Assembly (NCBI GenBank): GCA_009767595.1
Contig: VSDK01024302.1
Location: forward strand, 490,620-554,619
Length of the DNA: 64,000 nucleotides
Direction of reading: 5' to 3'
Source of the DNA: Symbiodinium kawagutii
Lineage: Eukaryota; Sar; Dinophyceae; Suessiales; Symbiodiniaceae
Below, piece after piece: positions 42,401-54,462 of the stretch. A program made the translations under genes and the position numbers. Each line of letters opens with the position of its first letter. Positions within the stretch are counted from its first letter, which is position 1. Below the pieces are notes generated by a model that saw nothing but the letters and a program-made list of their open reading frames with translations, did no database searches and had not been told where the DNA came from.

Positions 42401-43529
42401 ATCCATCCACCCATCCGATGCAGCTTTTTATGTATCCATCTATCCGTTCCATGAATTTGGGCGGTTCAGAACCAGAAGTTTGGACTGACAAGAAAATTCA
42501 GGACACGTTCATGAATCAGCATCTGGACAATAATTATGAGGACCCACGTATAAATAGAAGAATGCAAATAACGCATCAGGATACATGAGGTAGACTGCAT
42601 AAACTCTGATGACTTAAAATTCAAATGCATGTGAGTTAACCATGAATCATGATAACTCAGTATGGATATGTATGTATATATATATATATACATATGGTTC
42701 ATGCTCCCCTTTACCCGCTCAAACAAGAACAACATCCGCAACACATGGCCCTCAGCAACTTAGTTGAGCAGCTGAGTGCTGCCCCTCAAGCGGCAACACA
42801 CCGAGTACTCGCACTCCAGCCCGGCACGGCCGGGTGCATCCAACCATGGCATGCAAAGGCCATCGATTCGACCCAAGTCATGGGTCCACGTGCTGAAGAC
42901 GGGCCCAATGGTCTGCTCTCCCCGCTTGAAGGCCCAGCAAACACCATCATGCTGATCCTCCACTGTCAGAGAATCATCGTGTTGAAGTGACAGGTTGAAA
43001 ATGAGTTCTACAAGGCTGAACAAATGCAGACAAACCGCAGGATTTCAACTGTGGCAGGTCTCCTGTGTAGAAGTGGGCAGGTTGCAGATCAAGAGGACCT
43101 TGTCATCCTTCTCCTTTGTCTTCAAGCTGACTTGCAGTCCGCGAACTGGGTGGAAACCCTCCTCCGACAGGCAACTCGAATGGAATATGAGTCAAACTGA
43201 TGCCTTTCAATGTGGACCATCCTTCAACGCTTTACAAAACAGCATGGAAAACAACGACACTTGGCGAGTTGGTTCCCTAAAACATGAACGTCCCACGATG
43301 CTCTATGATCAATCGATTACTTCAACTGTGGCCATGCTCAGAATGTGTGAACTGATTCAATCATGATCTTTGCTCAATACTGCATCATATTGCTCCATAC
43401 TTCAAATAATCCGGTGCCATCTCTCTCATGGTATCCTTCTCCATGGAGGCGAAGTTGATCTTGTGCTGGATCTCCAAGGGGTTCGCAGCTTCACGAATGG
43501 ACACAACGAAGTCTGCCCGGGCTGGATCT
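39414..43529 (-). CDS. six-exon phase-consistent gene core, unknown product
   Basis: Exons 43401-43529, 43050-43174, 42802-43007, 41080-41232, 40215-40419 and 39414-39590 join with matching phases (2,1,0,0,0,0) to give about 330 residues with no stop. Segments in order: SIREAANPLEIQHKINFASM; LQVSLKTKEKDDKVLLICNL; DGVCWAFKRGEQTIGPVFST with WTHDLGRIDGLCMPWLDAPG; RWYDVPGLTQISYTDNGEKA with LGPGGWAMVSWGFSS; VPWDSQIPVGAFASLAIARF; and CCACRRSFHALELYLSRPVN with TIMDEPEEGPHVYEARCQ. The protein is mixed alpha/beta, Trp- and Cys-containing, and apparently soluble. I do not recognise the family and assign no function. Introns range from 42 nt (43008-43049) to about 1.6 kb; a family-2 MITE (42233-42373) lies in the 1.6-kb one. 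Confidence 0.55.
39869..39920. repeat. (AATG)n microsatellite
   Basis: About 12 GAAT/ATGA tetramers, preceded by diverged AAATGCCA units. A (CT)n run of 16 bp lies nearby at 40062-40078. Confidence 0.95.
41272..41400. mobile_element. family-2 MITE-related fragment, copy c
   Basis: Contains AATGGCTATGGGTCA, an internal palindrome AACCCATAGCTGTGGGT, and GTTGACCAATATTGATGGC. These relate to the family-2 ends but in a rearranged order. It is probably a degenerate or nested copy. 41400-41900 is AT-rich without a supportable exon. Confidence 0.45.
42233..42373. mobile_element. MITE-like element, family 2, copy b
   Basis: 141 bp bounded by perfect 17-bp inverted repeats GATATGGCTATGGGTCA and TGACCCATAGCCATATC. 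The interior has GGGAAAACTATGGTTACTGA, a duplicated GGTTACTGATGGGGG and CCAGGGGTACAGGGTC. It lies in an intron of the six-exon gene. Confidence 0.85.
42671..42691. repeat. (TA)n tract
   Basis: About nine TA dinucleotides in intronic AT-rich DNA. Confidence 0.9.
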
Positions 43530-43726
43530 CTGTGATAGTACGATGGTGGATATTTGCTCACAAAGTCCTCAGTAGGGCAAGCTATGGCAACTATGGTTGT
43601 GAGAGATGGCCCGTTGAGTGTGCTCAGCTGTCACCGCTCTTCGTGATTGCTCACCTACAGCGACGCATTCACATTCATTCCACTGCAACCATTGGCGAAA
43701 AGGTACGGATCATGCTTGTTGATCAC

Positions 43727-46700
43727 TGAACAGCTGGTTGATGGGTTTGGCTAACTCATTCGAGCCGAGGAGAAGCATCATATCCCCCGCCGATTGGGTA
43801 ATCGACAGGTCTGCCCAGTATGTTATGAATGTTTATGAGAACTGACTATCTACATCTCACTACCAGCCACCGCAGCATGCTCTCCCATGACTTCTACAAC
43901 TACTGCATTTATTAGGAACTGCTCAACTGTAATTTGCAACACCCAACCAGCTGTGCAGCAGCGGCCGCTGAACCCAGTGACTGGTTCAGGTGTCTTCGGC
44001 AGCTTTCGTGGCAAGCCATCTTGAGTGTAGGCTTCTGAGGCTGCTGAAGCACNNNNNNNNNNCGGCGGTTGCCAGCCCTGGGGCCCGGCAGCCAACCATC
44101 CCTCCCTTTGAAGAGATGGTTGTTCCCAAACGAAGGGCTCGCATGAAGAACATCATAGGATACAAGTAATTCATATGCTATGAAACATGCCATGATATAG
44201 ACACGTTTAGCAACTGCAACGCTCAATCAATGATCTCGCAAGTGCACCATTGCACACGTTGAAGATTGACTCTCAACCTTGCCTTTGCTGGTGTCTCCAT
44301 GCTTGCCAGCTGCTCCTGTGCCACCACCTGCTAAGCCTGTTCCAGCAATTTCACCCCACATGTTGCCTCAGTTGGCGGGATGCCAATCCAAGCTGACCAG
44401 CAGAGTTTCATCAAATCCCACCACGGGTTCTTGCAAAATGGTGTGCAATTACCAACCGCCGGCTGGCACAAGACATCCCAAAACTCACCATAAGAATCCT
44501 CCTGAAACCATCTGAAACCTCCTCTTGAAACATTCCCACGAATATCCGCCCCTGTGTCATCCGCCGTGTCTTCATCGCCCCAGCGACTCTGTCCATTGAC
44601 ACCATTGGTGCGCCGGAAATTGATGAGGCAGTTCCTGAAGCATTCACCGAACACCGATGGCTCAACGACTCACCGTTCGGCCATGGCGCATGTGGTGATG
44701 ATGGAAATTTGTGATGGCTTGAGCAGTGAAGGACCTAATGCTGATTAATGATGAAATAATCTCTGATTTATTCTAATTTCTAATGATGGATTCTTATTGA
44801 TTCTTCTGTTCTCTGAAACACTTCACATTCACATCCTGACCACATACTATACACGCCGAGCTCTTAAGCACAGCTTCACATCTTGCCATCGACATCTACG
44901 TAATTACCGTGTAGTCGCACTGGCCCACCGAAATCTCGTGAAGCCAAGAGTCAGATTCGCATTGCTTGCGGAATAGTCTGCTGAACGACTTAACCCCAAC
45001 AAAGCCGATGTGGATGAGAACATCCTGGGAGCTGACCGGCCTTCAAGATTAAAGCTGAACATCGAAGCGTTGAATTGTGTGGTCATGATATGTCATGATT
45101 GCTAGTCAAGTTCAGGCCTCTCTCTTCCCACCACTAAGGTCCGTAAATCTTCGCAATTATTTACAATATTGGTAGATCATGGTAGATCCGTATACTCCCG
45201 AGATTTGACGGTGAAACACCAGCTATTAATGGGGTAAACTCGAGTTGCTGTTTAATTAAATGTGGATTGTGTAATCATTTGAACCTAGATGTCCACAATC
45301 AGAATCATAATCAATCATTATTCTACGAAGGGATTTCTGAAAGAGCAATCATTATACCGTTGAACATATCAAATCTATTTCTGAAAATGATGCTCATCTT
45401 GCTGGTGGTTCTGAGGAATCCCATGAAGATTAGCTAATCAACCAGCACCAGCTAGTCAAACACCCTACTATTGTCGGTCATTATCCCCTCTTATCAACCA
45501 TCAAACAACCGATGAAAAAATAGACCATCCATGGATTCACAATGCCAACGCAGCGAAGATATGTCAGATCGTTGACCCCCAAGTCTGCTAAATCACAAGC
45601 TATTAGGAGCTCTATGGGTATTAATAGCTATTAATCACAAGCTATTGATAACTATTGATGGTTAAGCTATTGAACTCCCAGTCAATCTAGTAGCTATTAT
45701 GGCTATATATGGCTATATATGGTTATATGTGGTTAGTATAAGGTCATAATATATATATATATATATAAAAATAAATATATACTTATGATATATGGTAATA
45801 TGGTAACCTGCTGATTGTCAGCTGGACCTCCCACGAGCTACACCAGATCCTCGCGCCCCAAAAGCCCTGGGCCAGGTCGCTGGAACAGCTGCACTCCGGC
45901 GGAGGCTGAGTTCTTGGATGCCACCTTCGCGGCAGCATCGTTGGACGCCAAAATGGCGAAGGCTGGCGCCATGGCGAGTCCTGGGCTGGTGTCAGGGTCC
46001 AAGTCGAATGGGAAACATCCAAGAAACAGCGGTTTTAAATGGTTTGAACTGGTTTTAAGCCATAGTTATCCACAGTTCTCTGATAGACTTCAATTATTCT
46101 ATGTATGTGTTTACTCCCACTAGTCTATACAAAATCTATCTCCCAATGTTTTAGTATGTTTTTACTCATGTTCAAACCTTCTCTCCCAATAGAGTGACAC
46201 TTGGGAGCGAGCCCTGCGCCAAGTTGCGCCGGGAAGATTCTCGGAGCTCCCAAAGATGGAGCCCAGCTGCATCGCATCAGTCTTGTCACGCATGTCTAGC
46301 CATTCATGCAATATGTGTATATATATATATAGTGTGTGTGTGTGCGGGTGTGTGTGTGTGCGTGTGTGTAAATATAGATGGGCATACATAACACCATATA
46401 GATTGGAATCAAAAAATAAATAGATAAACATTTCGGCAAATAGACAGATATACAAATTCATTTATAGATAAATGATTGAATTTATATCGAGATGTTCGAC
46501 TTGACTATTTAAGACATGAGATCTCTCAGGGGATTCAAGGGAGCAATTTGAATCAGCATGCTGATGCATATTAATGTTGACAGCAATGCAACAGGATCTG
46601 ACTGGCTTGCTCATACAGAACAACTGAACAGAAGAGGGGTGTGGCATTGAACTTCCTCAAACCAAACATTTCTAAGGGTTACTATGGGCTCCTTAGATTC

Positions 46701-46847
46701 TTGAAATGAGAATGCCCGAAGTCATCCCAACGTACGCTTGGTAAGACCATGAACCTGTGAATCCCGGGCTCTTCATGGTTTATCCTGGTACCCGCCGCCT
46801 TCAAAGACAGAGTCGTCTGATTTTTGTGCGTCGATAATGGTCAGTTC
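43727..46847 (-). CDS. scattered exon-like segments, unknown products
   Basis: Candidates with splice signals: 46792-46847 (TIIDAQKSDDSVFEGGG), 46201-46295 (AMQLGSIFGSSENLPGATWR), 45844-45985 (AILASNDAAAKVASKNSASA), about 44930-45060 (LEGRSAPRMFSSTSALLGLS), 44331-44665 (two open minus frames, one with GFRWFQEDSYGEFWDVLC), about 43930-44050 next to the N gap (LPRKLPKTPEPVTGFSGR) and 43727-43810 (SITQSAGDMMLLLGSNELAK). They may form the 5' part of the gene with the six-exon core. For 45844-45985 the plus strand reads almost as well, so strand is uncertain there. Confidence 0.3.
44053..44062. other. assembly gap (10 N)
   Basis: Run of N inside an exon-like block. Confidence 1.
45595..45785. repeat. 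AGCTATTAAT and TATATGGC repeats with TA tract
   Basis: Repeats of the type CACAAGCTATT and GCTATTAATA (45595-45700) run into three TATATATGGC units and then a TA dinucleotide tract (45748-45785). 45090-45590 has no exon I can support. Confidence 0.75.
46315..46372. repeat. (TA)n(TG)n compound microsatellite
   Basis: About eight TA units run directly into about 18 GT units with C interruptions. 46380-46790 holds no exon I can support. Confidence 0.95.
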
Positions 46848-47150
46848 CTGTTGTAGCCTAGAGGCAAATGATGAGCATACACCTCCCACAAATTTTCCTC
46901 TTAGTGGTCTTGTCAGGGTGGCCCTCAAGTCACAAACAAATCGATGGTGGCAGTGTCAAAACCCTTCCGCCATCATCTGTGTAGCTAGGTGGATTCCCTT
47001 TGTGAAAGAATGCCAGTCACCACGCTATCACCAACGTCCATCGCGGACCAAGCAACCATCATTAACCAGCATCAACCAACATGAACCAGCCCGACCGACA
47101 TCAACCAACATCAACCACCCAACTTTCACCACTGCCAGCAGTTCTGTCAC

Positions 47151-47255
47151 TCAGCTGCTCCCAGTTTGAGATCCCTGCTTCACAATAATCTCTGGCACCA
47201 GGATCGCCCTCAGCAACTTGCGCAAGTCACTCCGTGGTACCCGGGAAACAAAACG
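47151..47255 (-). CDS. terminal exon candidate, unknown product
   Basis: 34 codons plus TGA (47151-47153), phase 0, after acceptor GTTTAG. It encodes RVPRSDLRKLLRAILVPEII and VKQGSQTGSS. Basic and helical. Another stop-ending candidate lies 130 bp to the right, so only one may be real. The plus-strand frame at 46837-47169 is simple-sequence rich and was rejected. Confidence 0.4.
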   Translation of the reverse strand, partial: RFVSRVPRSDLRKLLRAILVPEIIVKQGSQTGSS

Positions 47256-47387
47256 CTAAACTGCTGAGGTTTTTGAGTTTTTGCGAGCTTCGGGAATACG
47301 CTTGCAGTAGTGCATGCTATGCTGTATTACTATACCGATCATACTATGATCATATTATGTGATCAACTATGCAAAAGTGATCGATAC

Positions 47388-47487
47388 TCATCTTAGTGAT
47401 CTCAGTGAGGCAATTCTTATGCGCAGCTGGGCAGCACTCTCCACCGATCTGAGAGCTCCACCCTGCACAAAAGCTGCCAAGTCCTGT
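47388..47487 (-). CDS. terminal exon candidate, unknown product
   Basis: Phase-2 exon after acceptor GTCGCAAG encoding DLAAFVQGGALRSVESAAQL and RIRIASLRSLR, then TGA (47388-47390). Confidence 0.35.
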
Positions 47488-47740
47488 CTTGCGACCTAGC
47501 CAAGCCACAGAAATGTTTCTGGAAACGAGCTGTGTGTGCAATGGTAGAGGTACTCATTACATTGTGGGCTGTGGTGATCTGTCAACCTACGGATCCGCCA
47601 ATATAAATGACTCGCATGTTCTTTGAGCAGTTCATGATGTTTTTCATGTTTTTTTTCCCTCTTTGTGTGGCTTTGGAATCCTTTGGGATCTTTTTGAATT
47701 CTTTTAGATTCTGTGCTCTACTCTCAACATCACCCCGGAG

Positions 47741-47800
47741 TCGATATATATATATATATATCTATATATACATATATTTTTTGAAAAAATATATATTTAT
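47741..47800. repeat. (TA)n tract
   Basis: TA repeats interrupted by a TTTTTTGAAAAAA palindrome (47774-47790). 47490-47740 holds no exon I can support. Confidence 0.85.
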
Positions 47801-47854
47801 ATACATACATATGTGAGTGTGATTACAGGTATACTGACAGGTTGTGAAATAGTC

Positions 47855-48024
47855 TTAAATGTTAGCAGATCTCAGTGCACAGTCTCTTGTTTCCCTGGCC
47901 TCAAGATCAAGCATCAGCAAGACACAGTCGCCCATGGCACTCAGAAGCGATTGCGGTCCGACGTCTGGTACCTCAGCACACCCACAAATACCCCAAGGTT
48001 CCACATGCGAGGCTGCAACTGCTA
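47855..48024 (-). CDS. terminal exon candidate, unknown product
   Basis: After acceptor GCCACAG the frame encodes VAASHVEPWGICGCAEVPDV and MGDCVLLMLDLEARETRD and ends at TAA (47855-47857). Its phase does not fit the S1-domain gene just upstream, so it would belong to another gene or be false. Confidence 0.35.
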
Positions 48025-48257
48025 CTGTGGCATGTCTGGATCATTTCCGGATCCGTCATAGATGCGGTCATGTATTTCGTACAGTCACATTACATAATGA
48101 GATCCAATGAGCCCACAGTCAATTACTTTAAACTCTAGAGACGATAGGGACTATAGTGCTTAATGTGGATTCATGTCTGTGGATTGTGCTTGAGTTTGCC
48201 TGACAAGAACTCAGGGTTCAAAGGAATGCCTGAAAGATCTAAGGGTGTTGATCAAGT

Positions 48258-50341
48258 CTATTGCGCATGCAGAGTCTTTCTTGTATACTTCAACCTGCTG
48301 AGCTGGGAGAATGTGTAACCCAGCAAGGTGATGCTCCACCAACATGTTTTCTCCTCGTTGATTAGCATTAAGGCTTTCACAAACGCCGGCGGCTGCTGTC
48401 TCTGGCATTTTTGTCCCAACTTCGCAGCTTCTGAGAATCAAGCTTCTGCCAACTGCATCCTGCAACCCGTCACCTCCTCAATTCGAAGCTTGACAGTCTT
48501 GCCCACCTCTAGTTTTCCATTATTCTCTTTCCAATTCTCTTCAGGGAAGTATCCATCGACCATAGCGCCAATGTCCACAAATGCTCCTCTGGGCCGTAGT
48601 CCAGTAACTGTCCCTTCCACGCTGTCTCCGGCTTTGAAGTCCGAAAGCGGGCGCTTCTGAAACTCTGGCATTTCAAGGTCACGTCCAGCCACTACTACCT
48701 GCAGGGATCCATCCCACTGATCCTCAAGTGACTTTGTACAGCAACCCCAAGAAAGCCATTGGCAATAGGGAAACCACGGAAAATCTCCAATCATAGAGGT
48801 TTAATATCGGGGCACGCCACTTATGGACAAACCCAAGTTGCAAAGGTCATGAAAACATATGAAAACAATGCCCTTCTAACGGAGCCCCATAGTGCCCACG
48901 TTGCATCATCATTGGGTGCTCAGTGGGGGCTCGCCTGCATTTCTCCAGTCCGTGCCGCTGCGAATGGCCAATGTTCAAAAACAGACCAACACATTGACAA
49001 CGGCGGTTTCTCAAAATAGGGAACTCCAATAATGGTTACTTTCTAATCGATTCTAACCAAGAATGAATGTTATTGGATGATTTGGGGCACACCCGCTTTA
49101 ACAAACCACCAAATGACCAACGGATCAAGAGATAACAAGAGATACCATAGGTAGCAAACAAATCATTTTATGATGTTTCATCCGCCAAATTGTTCAGAGG
49201 TCAGGATCAAAACCATCAAAAACCGAGGTTCAGAAGCACAAAGGAGGAAATGCAATATTGTGTGTAGAAGTGTGGACAACTACAGCTGCGTCCAGCTTCT
49301 TCCCAAACCTCTCCAGTCCCCCCTTTCCTACCCATCCCAGCTTTCCCACCCCAAGCCGTGAAGAGATTTCTGCTTGTGCGTGTTGGTGTCTGAATCTTCC
49401 CCCACCTCTGGACCACATTCCCCGCCACCCCAACCCCTCCCATGCACCACACACTTTTTCCGGGCGCCAGGGATTTGCCCTTGCCCACCGCTTGGTGCAA
49501 GCATGGGGGTGAAAGATCATATTATGTGTATGTATGTATGTATGTATGTATGTATGTATGTATGTATGCATGCATGCATGCATGCATGCATGCATGCATG
49601 TGTAAATGCATATTGTTTAAACTTGTGTCAAAGATTATTCTATCAAGTTAATTCAAATTATATATGTGACTGACTGTAGGTCCAACAGCAATGATAATGA
49701 ATAAACAAACATAACTGATAATAATGATGTGTAGGCGCAGCAGCAATCTACCACTAGCACCCACTATATAACTATCACTAGATTTACTAGATGCAATGTT
49801 GCATGAAGATGAGATACATTGGCGGAAAATGTCCACGCACAGTTTGTGCTATTGGAAAAAGATGTTGGTGGCTTCTTGGGGAACTTGATCCAAGCGACGT
49901 CCACTTCTGCAGGGTTTTGTCATGGAGGTGATCATAACATCTCACAGCAGAAAACCAAAGTCACCAGTCACACAGTTTGTGGCATGGTCCCTTTTATCCC
50001 TGTGGCGTATTGTGGTGTCAACTGGATTCAACTGGCTCATGACACAAGTAATAGTTCATGACACAACTAACATCAACTGACAATTGACAGCTGAATCCTG
50101 ATACAATTTCGTTGATTGGGACAAAAACCGCACCTCCACTTCTTTCCGCTTGACTTTCCAAACGCACACCGTAATGTTCTCTTCCAGCTCCAGAGCCTCT
50201 GAGGGATCCTTCAAAAACTCATTTCTCGGTTTGATTCGGCTCACATGTAGAAAGGCAGGTTTGTCCAAACCCATTCTGAGTTTGACTCCGTTGTTAAGGA
50301 ACTTGGACACGGTGGCCTTGTAATACCTTGGTGGCGATGCT
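48258..50341 (-). CDS. S1 RNA-binding-domain protein, 3' part
   Basis: Three phase-matched exons: 50134-50341, 48474-48698 and 48258-48395, with TAG at 48258-48260. The first encodes an S1-like barrel: YYKATVSKFLNNGVKLRMGL, then AFLHVSRI and NITVCVWKVKRKEVE. The second encodes a canonical S1 domain: GDSVEGTVTGLRPRGAFVDI, GAMVDGYFP, then LEVGKTVKLRIEE. The last is a short tail (ALMLINEEKTCWW, LHAQ). S1 domains bind single-stranded RNA in ribosomal protein S1, PNPase, eIF2-alpha, Rrp5 and organellar translation factors. Two in tandem suit a plastid or mitochondrial RNA-binding or translation protein, but the N-terminus is not seen, so targeting is unknown. A small exon at 50653-50691 (PSVQMRAEPEVE) and another near 50750 (GTGAGT donor) are likely upstream parts. 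Confidence 0.65.
49003..49110. mobile_element. MITE-like element, family 1, copy d
   Basis: GGCGGTTTCTCAAAATAGGG at the left and an eroded right end CGCTTTAACAAACCACC. The interior GGATGATTTGGGG matches copy b in the same orientation. It lies in the 1.4-kb intron between the two S1-domain exons. Confidence 0.7.
49216..49500 (-). CDS. open frame, doubtful
   Basis: 94 codons, Gly/Lys/Trp rich (contains GVGVAGNVVQRWGKIQTP), minus strand. It lies in the intron of the S1-domain gene, over a C/T-rich plus strand. It lacks good splice signals. Possibly composition-driven. Confidence 0.15.
   Translation of the reverse strand: MHQAVGKGKSLAPGKSVWCMGGVGVAGNVVQRWGKIQTPTRTSRNLFTAWGGKAGMGRKGGTGEVWEEAGRSCSCPHFYTQYCISSFVLLNLGF
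49525..49602. repeat. (TATG)n(CATG)n microsatellite
   Basis: About eleven TATG units followed by about nine CATG units. Confidence 0.95.
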
Positions 50342-50819
50342 CTTGAGGCATTGCAAACCGCTGCTGTATGACTCATCCAGCCTCGTTATATTTGCTTCGC
50401 TCATAGCAGTATATTGCTGTGACTGTCATGCATCGTAGTAAGCCATCCTCACTTGCCAACTGCATGAGCTCAACATCTAATCAAAATTTGGTGGTTCATG
50501 TTGGTTCCCAATTGCAGCGCTACCCAACATCACCAACTTTGATCAACTTTGTAGTCTTAGCATGTCCTAGTTGGTTCCCACCAGCTTTGACCAAAATTTA
50601 GCCAAGGAACTTCCCAACAATCAACTCATATGACTTATAGGGGGAGGGCAATACCTCGACCTCTGGTTCAGCTCGCATCTGGACCGATGGCAGAATACTG
50701 CGAGTCGATTCAGAAGTCCGCAAGGGGGAGGAACGCAAACTCACTTGCCCAACAAAGTTCCGCTGCGCTGAACAAATGGCCTGAGATAGAGAATCATGGC
50801 TGCGGGTCATGACCCCGTG

Positions 50820-52054
50820 ATTGATTCTTGCTAGCTTAACAACTCAAATACAAACATCCGACAAAAATTGGCAAAAACATGGTTCATATCGAAGTTATCA
50901 AGTCGGAATGGAATCAAACTTAGCGTGCATGAACCTCTAAACTTCTAGTATTCCTATAAAGTACAAGAAAACATCTCAACAATGTAATTATCAACAGGTC
51001 AAGATCTAGGGCTAGGACCAGGAATTCAATATTTTGTGTCCATCTCACGATCTCTTTGCCTTGTTTTCTTTGACCATGGTTGGCAGGTTCCTGTTTGTTC
51101 CCCTCCGCAGACAGGCATGCCGTAACTCAAGGACAAGTCCTGCTAGGACTGAGGGGTTCTTCATCTAATTGTCAGCCGCTGGGTAAGCAAACATTTGAAT
51201 GTGCCAAACCCCCCGGTCCCCTGTGAACACCCGGCCCTGGATCGCTCAATAGGTACTGAGCGCTCTCGTTCTTCAATATGGTTGGGTCCCTCAAGTTTCA
51301 GATTGTGGTCCAATGGGCTGTGGGTAGGTAGTGTACATTCCTGAATGGAGTATTGAACGGAAACCCCTACTGGAACAATTGATACCTCCATCCTTCTACA
51401 TCCTCCATATCTCTCATTGCGGTTTGCTCTGCAATGTGCTTTTGAAGACCCATGCTGACACTAGAGCTGTCTGCGAGGAATAAAACAACGAAAATCTCAG
51501 TGCCACAAGCATTGAAATGAATAAGATTGAATAAGAGTCTCGAACAAGGTCATATTGAATGCAAATATTTTTGAACGAAGGGTATTGAACTCTCCCAGAC
51601 CCTCAGGTCTGAAGGGGCTTGAACGGGATAACGAAATGTTCACCAACGCCGTTTCAATACCCAAGCCTTTTTGACTCGCAGCTCTATCGGTGCTTCAATG
51701 GTCAAAGATCTCCTCTACAATCACAATTCAACATCATCATTCGCATGCTATGGTCACGAGTTCCCTGGCACCCCATGTTAGATTGCAAGGATCCAGAGCA
51801 AATAGGCATAGTGCTGCGAGGATGTGCAAGGGCGTTCGGGCGCGGCTTGTGGCTACCCTTCTTGCAGCCATTGTTCGACACTTCGCCAGCAGGGTAACAG
51901 CAAGCAGATTCAAACAATTTTGGGCACAGTGATACATGTCGTGAAAACAAAAATGATCATGGCGTGATGGCGCGATGATGGCGTGATGATGGCATGATGG
52001 TGGCTGAGAAGATGGTCTTCAACATTCTTCAACATGTTTTTTCTTGAGCCAGAC
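50820..52054. other. stretch with no resolved gene
   Basis: A minus-strand frame at 51161-51391 is protein-like (HIEERERSVPIERSRAGC), but a second minus frame is as good. 51690-51950 is open on both strands in four frames. 51955-52010 carries TGATGGCGTGATGATGGC repeats. I cannot pick a gene. Confidence 0.35.
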
Positions 52055-52192
52055 TTTGCAAGGAAATATCGGGAAACAATGGAAGGTATCTCAAATCATC
52101 TGGGTCGGAATGCATCAAATCTGGTGGAAACCGCTGGATGTCCTGCGTCGTGTTGTTGCTTCCGGGGTCCACACGGGAGGGGCTCAGCATTG
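52055..52192 (-). CDS. exon-like segment, unknown product
   Basis: From acceptor GAGATGAG to a GTCTGG donor. It encodes VDPGSNNTTQDIQRFPPDLM and HSDPDDLRYLPLFPDIS, which is polar and acidic. The plus strand is also open here. Confidence 0.35.
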
Positions 52193-52319
52193 CTCATCTC
52201 CATGCTCACGAAGATTCAGCAAGGCCACCGTTCAATGCGGGAATTTGTTGGCACATAATGGGAGAAGTGATGGTTGCTGTGGGATCTTGTGACGGATCCT
52301 TAGTGGTAATGATAGCATA

Positions 52320-52814
52320 TTATTGGTGAATGATGGTTGGTGATGGTTGATTATGCTTACCATATCTTACCATGCCGGGCAATCTGCTATTGAGTTTCGT
52401 GTTGCTTGCTGGGCTACGCGACCATCGTGACCCTTGCAAGTATTTGCTGGGCTCTTCGCCTGAAAACTTGAGTTCGATCTGGCAGGAGAATCCCCCACCA
52501 CAAGTTGAGCAAATTGATAGCTCTGCCGAATACCGACTCATGCACGATCTAGCCAAATTCGAGACTGTACTAGTTACAGGGAAAACCTTCTTAGAAGGGA
52601 AAAAACCCAGCACAAGGAAAAGAAAGGCTAAGTGCTCAAGATGCCGCATTGGCAATGGCACAAACCTCAAAAACCTGTAGACAAAAACAAAGCGGTGATG
52701 ATGAATGTGTCGACAGGGCATCTCCTTTGGAGAGGTGTGCACCTGGGACGAAACTGACGCTTCCCTCATTGCGGCACAGTTGAGCTGGTACGGTCTCCCA
52801 ATTGAAGGTGGCAT
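52320..52814. other. GC-rich region open on both strands
   Basis: A 164-codon minus frame and a 102-codon plus frame (52372-52680) overlap. Both look partly protein-like, and neither has decisive splice or domain evidence. Confidence 0.3.
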
Positions 52815-52836
52815 TTCATGCCGACAAGTCCAGCAC

Positions 52837-52961
52837 CTCTGTCATCACTTGGCCTATCTCGGCCTCTGCCGACAAGGTGACTTCTTGAAAAACGATCGAC
52901 CAATTGCCAACCCAAGGCAGGTCCAAATGATTTGGCCCCCATCCGGGATAGTGGCATGCTC
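52837..52961 (-). CDS. exon-like segment, unknown product
   Basis: From an AG|G acceptor to a GTGCTG donor. It encodes PNHLDLPWVGNWSIVFQEVT and LSAEAEIGQVMTE. No domain is recognised. 53010-54280 contains open frames on both strands, and I could not choose among them. Confidence 0.4.
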
Positions 52962-54462
52962 CTTGGTGCATTGGAATGATGAAAGTGGCTTGGTTCATCT
53001 TGGTTCCGAGTGACTCCCTTTCCTACCTCAGCCCTGAGAAACTCCCAACCTGCAGCCTATCTCCAGCAGCTCTTTTTAGCCGTCTTCACGCCACGCTTTG
53101 GACAGTTGCAAAGGACAGGGCCAAAGGCAACGGCGGCAACATTGAAATTTTGCCGCTGGAAACACATCGTAGGAAATCATACACCATGTGGTACCACATG
53201 ATCCAGGCAAAACATGTCAGAAGGCTATCTACCAAAGTGAAGTGCTACTCTGCTACTTTTGTGCGATGGATGCAGTTTACGTTACCCTCCGGATCATTCC
53301 TGGTACTCATTGGTGATGGGCATACGCCACCAATATAGCCACGGACTCAAGGCCTGTCAGCGGCTGAATCAAACCGTGGCTGCGGCGCCAAAGTCATAGC
53401 ATTATGATGCATCGATCGGTAACATCAGGGTCAGTACGTGGTGTATGCTCAATCAGTTTAGACATATGTGCAAAATATACATATGACATGACATCGCCAA
53501 GTTACATACATTGTTACATACACGCACTTGCATGTCGTGAGTTCCCTCAATCAAACCGGAGATGTGTGCATTGTAAGCACTCCAACAATCTTCAACCGCT
53601 CTAGAGTTGTGCATGCATTGTTTGTATACATACTGCACACATGCCACACAGTTTCTGGACGACCTCATCCCGACTCAGCATTTCTGGCATCATTCTTTGT
53701 GAAGGAAACCCATGCAAAGGATCTTGCAGAGCGATGCTTCAATTTTGGAAGTCCAACACAGCACGAACACTGGATCTACCATCAAAATGTTACAACTGTT
53801 GCAGGAAGTCGCGCAAGGGTCACCTGGCACAGTTGGAATCAATTGGAATCATCTTCCACTTGTTGCGCAGCAACCCTCTCAGTACGGTAGTCCTAGCATG
53901 CCCAGTGATAATTTAAAGATACCTCTTTGGCGTGGCCTATTGGACCCATTTCTTAGATTTGGAGATGCAGAGTCACGCGCTTCACCGTTCAAGTTGAAGT
54001 CACAGCTCAGTGGCGTGCGAAGGCTTTTTTCTCTGGTCAACCTGGTGGCCTTTGCTTGGAAATCTTGAAACTTGGTCACACTTTGGAGCACAGTAAGTAC
54101 CAGTGATTCCGGGAACTCTCAGATCAGTTGCCAAGGTTCAAAGTACGACAACTTGAGGGTTTCAAAGTTTGACTGTTGAGCCTTTCTCAATTGAAATTTT
54201 CAAAATTGTGGTTGTGAGGTTGATGTTTCAGGTCCAAGCATGTCCAAATATACGTTTATTTTCTCAGCATTTCACAGCAAAGCTTGATGGTTCATGATCC
54301 CGAACTCCTGATGCTTCACCCTGCTGAAAGTCATTCCTGGATTTGCTCGAGGCAGCCTATGGGAGCCACCGGGGCCGGGGCACTGCAACCTTTGAAAGTT
54401 TTGAGGTTTCACAGGGGAGAGGTTCACATTCCAACATGTTGTGATTGCGCGTTTTCAGACAC

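Noticed and set aside
49837-49916. Minus-strand exon-like block inside the S1-domain gene
   Set aside because: Its phase does not fit between the two S1 exons, which join correctly without it.
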